5,190 bases of DNA, from assembly GCA_030630445.1 (NCBI GenBank), contig DAOVNC010000265.1, forward strand, positions 1 through 5,190. Direction: 5' to 3'. The DNA comes from Kiritimatiellales bacterium. Its GTDB lineage: Bacteria > Verrucomicrobiota > Kiritimatiellia > Kiritimatiellales > Pontiellaceae. Position 1 is the first letter of the stretch; each line of letters opens with the position of its first letter. The notes below the pieces were generated by a model that worked only from the letters and a program-made list of their open reading frames with translations, had not been told where the DNA came from and did no database searches. Made by a program: the position numbers and the translations under genes. This document shows, piece after piece, positions 3,722-5,190 of the stretch.

Positions 3722-5190
3722 ATGATCAAACCACAATATGCCATGAAACCCATCCTCCTTGCCTCCGCCCTGCTGGTCCTGTTTTCCCTGCCAGCCGCCG
3801 CAAAAGCGAAACAACCCAACATCCTGTTTTTTCTCGTCGACGACATGGGCTGGCAGGAAACCTCCGTCCCCTTCCACACCGAACGGACCAAACTCAACGA
3901 CATCTACCGCACGCCCACCATGGAAAAACTGGCCAAGGAAGGGCTGCGCTTCACCAGCGCCTATGCCTGCGCCATCTGTTCGCCAACGCGCGTGAGCCTA
4001 ATGACCGGCCAGAATGCCGCACGCCACCGCGTCACCTGCTGGACACTGGACAAGGACAAATCGCCGGAAGGCGGCAATCCCCTTCTGAAGTCCAGCCCAT
4101 GGAACCTCAACGGCCTTCAGCCAATCGGCTCGGATATCCCCCGCTCCGTCGAGGCCACGACGCTGCCGGAACTTCTGCGCAAGGCGGGCTACCGCACCAT
4201 CCACGTCGGCAAGGCCCACTTCGGCGCCGCCGACACCCCCGGTGCCGACCCCGCCAACCTCGGCTTTGATGTCAACATTGCCGGACATGCCGCAGGCGGC
4301 CCCGGTTCCTACCATGGCGACAAGAATTTCTCCGCCGTCTGGCGGAACGGCCGCAAGATCTGGGATGTGCCGGGACTGGAAAAATACCACGGGCAAAAAA
4401 TAAACCTCACCGAAGCCCTCACCCGGGAAGCCATTGCGGAGCTCGAAAAAACCGTTGCCGCAAAGAAACCTTTCTACCTCTACATGTCCCACTACACCGT
4501 CCACGCCCCTTGGGAAGACGACCGGCGCTTCATTGAAAAATACCAAGGCAAAGGCCTGCCCAAACAGCAAACCACGCTCGCCTCCATGCTCGAAGGCATG
4601 GATCAATCCCTCGCCGACCTCCTCGCCACGCTCGACCGGCTCGGCGTTGCCGGCAACACCATCGTCGTCTTCATGTCCGACAACGGATCGCCCAGTCAGT
4701 GCCAGCGCAATCTCCCGCTGCGCGGGCATAAGATCACCGCCTACGAAGGTGGCTCGCGCGTCCCGCTCGTTGTCAAATGGCCCGGCACCGTAAAGCCAGG
4801 GCAAACCACCGGCACCCCCGTCATCATCGAAGACATTTTTACAACCTTCCTCGAAATGGCTGGCGTCGAGCCACCGAAAGAGCTAGCCATCGACGGCCAA
4901 AGCTTCCTGCCGATCCTCAAGGATCCGGAAACCGACCGCCCCGAACGCCCGCTCTTCTGGCACTATCCCAACTTCTACAGCCGGCCCGCCTTCAGCTCCG
5001 TCCGGCAGGGCGACTGGAAACTCATCTACTGGCACGGATCCCAAAAGCTCGACCTCTACAACCTCAAGACCGACCTCGGCGAATCCACCAACCTCTCCGC
5101 GCAGCATCCGGAAAAAGCCAAACAACTCGCCGCCGCCCTCGGCCAGCACCTCCGCTCCGTCGACGCCGTCATGCCGATCCTCAAATCAAC
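3722..5190 (+). CDS. Secreted formylglycine-dependent sulfatase (S1 family), 3' end cut by window edge
   Basis: The frame is open from ATG at 3722 to the edge, 489 residues plus a partial codon; most family members are about 450-550 long, so little is missing. The N-terminus MIKPQYAMKPILLASALLVL is followed by FSLPAAAKAKQ, a Sec signal peptide with probable cleavage near 27-30. The sulfatase core follows in order: NILFFLVDDMGW with metal ligands Asp40/Asp41; CSPTRVSLMTG with Cys86 as the residue converted to formylglycine (C-x-P-x-R signature); VGKAHFG (Lys164, His166); SHYTVHAPW (His261); SDNG (Asp320/Asn321); and LRGHKITAYEGGSRVP (333-348, Lys337). All usual catalytic positions appear present. 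The enzyme hydrolyses sulfate esters, most likely on carbohydrates in the periplasm or outside the cell. Maturation needs a formylglycine-generating enzyme or anaerobic sulfatase-maturating enzyme encoded elsewhere. It is divergent from the CBM9-like gene with its own candidate promoter. The family is certain; subfamily and substrate cannot be fixed from this window. Confidence 0.95.
   Translation, partial: MIKPQYAMKPILLASALLVLFSLPAAAKAKQPNILFFLVDDMGWQETSVPFHTERTKLNDIYRTPTMEKLAKEGLRFTSAYACAICSPTRVSLMTGQNAARHRVTCWTLDKDKSPEGGNPLLKSSPWNLNGLQPIGSDIPRSVEATTLPELLRKAGYRTIHVGKAHFGAADTPGADPANLGFDVNIAGHAAGGPGSYHGDKNFSAVWRNGRKIWDVPGLEKYHGQKINLTEALTREAIAELEKTVAAKKPFYLYMSHYTVHAPWEDDRRFIEKYQGKGLPKQQTTLASMLEGMDQSLADLLATLDRLGVAGNTIVVFMSDNGSPSQCQRNLPLRGHKITAYEGGSRVPLVVKWPGTVKPGQTTGTPVIIEDIFTTFLEMAGVEPPKELAIDGQSFLPILKDPETDRPERPLFWHYPNFYSRPAFSSVRQGDWKLIYWHGSQKLDLYNLKTDLGESTNLSAQHPEKAKQLAAALGQHLRSVDAVMPILKS

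Noticed and set aside
3998..4804. 268-codon open frame on the minus strand
   Set aside because: It lies entirely opposite the sulfatase, whose catalytic motifs are intact in order. The antisense product is Gly/Val-rich with no recognisable domain, typical of a GC-rich shadow frame.
1..5190. CRISPR array, insertion-sequence transposase or phage genes
   Set aside because: No regularly spaced direct repeats and no transposase, integrase or phage-like protein was found on either strand.

Overview
The window looks like a fragment of a bacterial polysaccharide- or glycoprotein-degradation region. It holds four protein genes: the 3' end of a family GH95 alpha-L-fucosidase (+), a secreted M60-like zinc metallopeptidase (-), a small carbohydrate-binding CBM9-like protein (-), and a secreted formylglycine-type sulfatase (+) that runs off the right edge. 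GC content is moderately high, every start chosen has a good Shine-Dalgarno sequence, and two proteins carry clear Sec signal peptides. Fucosidase and sulfatase in one accessory locus is typical of the PVC superphylum (for example Pontiella-like Kiritimatiellota, Lentisphaerota, Planctomycetota) and of some Bacteroidota. No SusC/SusD pair is visible, which mildly favours the PVC group. This taxonomic reading is inference; no rRNA or marker gene is present.

Layout: 1-743 (+) GH95 C-terminal part; 744-790 a short convergent gap with a GC-rich hairpin; 791-2458 (-) M60-like peptidase; 2459-2750 a structured non-coding stretch with at least three dyads, including a nested inverted repeat of about 97 nt that ends inside the ribosome binding site of the M60 gene; 2751-3392 (-) CBM9-like protein; 3393-3721 a divergent intergenic region holding a candidate promoter on each side and a 131-bp palindromic element with perfect 17-bp ends; 3722-5190 (+) sulfatase, open at the edge.

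How the genes may work together (inference): a sulfatase to remove sulfate esters, an alpha-L-fucosidase to remove terminal fucose, and an M60 peptidase, a family with members that cut densely O-glycosylated proteins, would together suit breakdown of a sulfated, fucosylated glycan or glycoprotein such as mucin-like material or algal cell-wall/matrix polymers. The CBM9-like protein has no export signal, so its part is unclear.

The protein families are individually known. The least explained material is non-coding: the 131-bp cloverleaf-like palindromic element, the nested leader of the M60 gene, and several other dyads. Some of these share end sequences and could belong to a dispersed family of small palindromic repeats.
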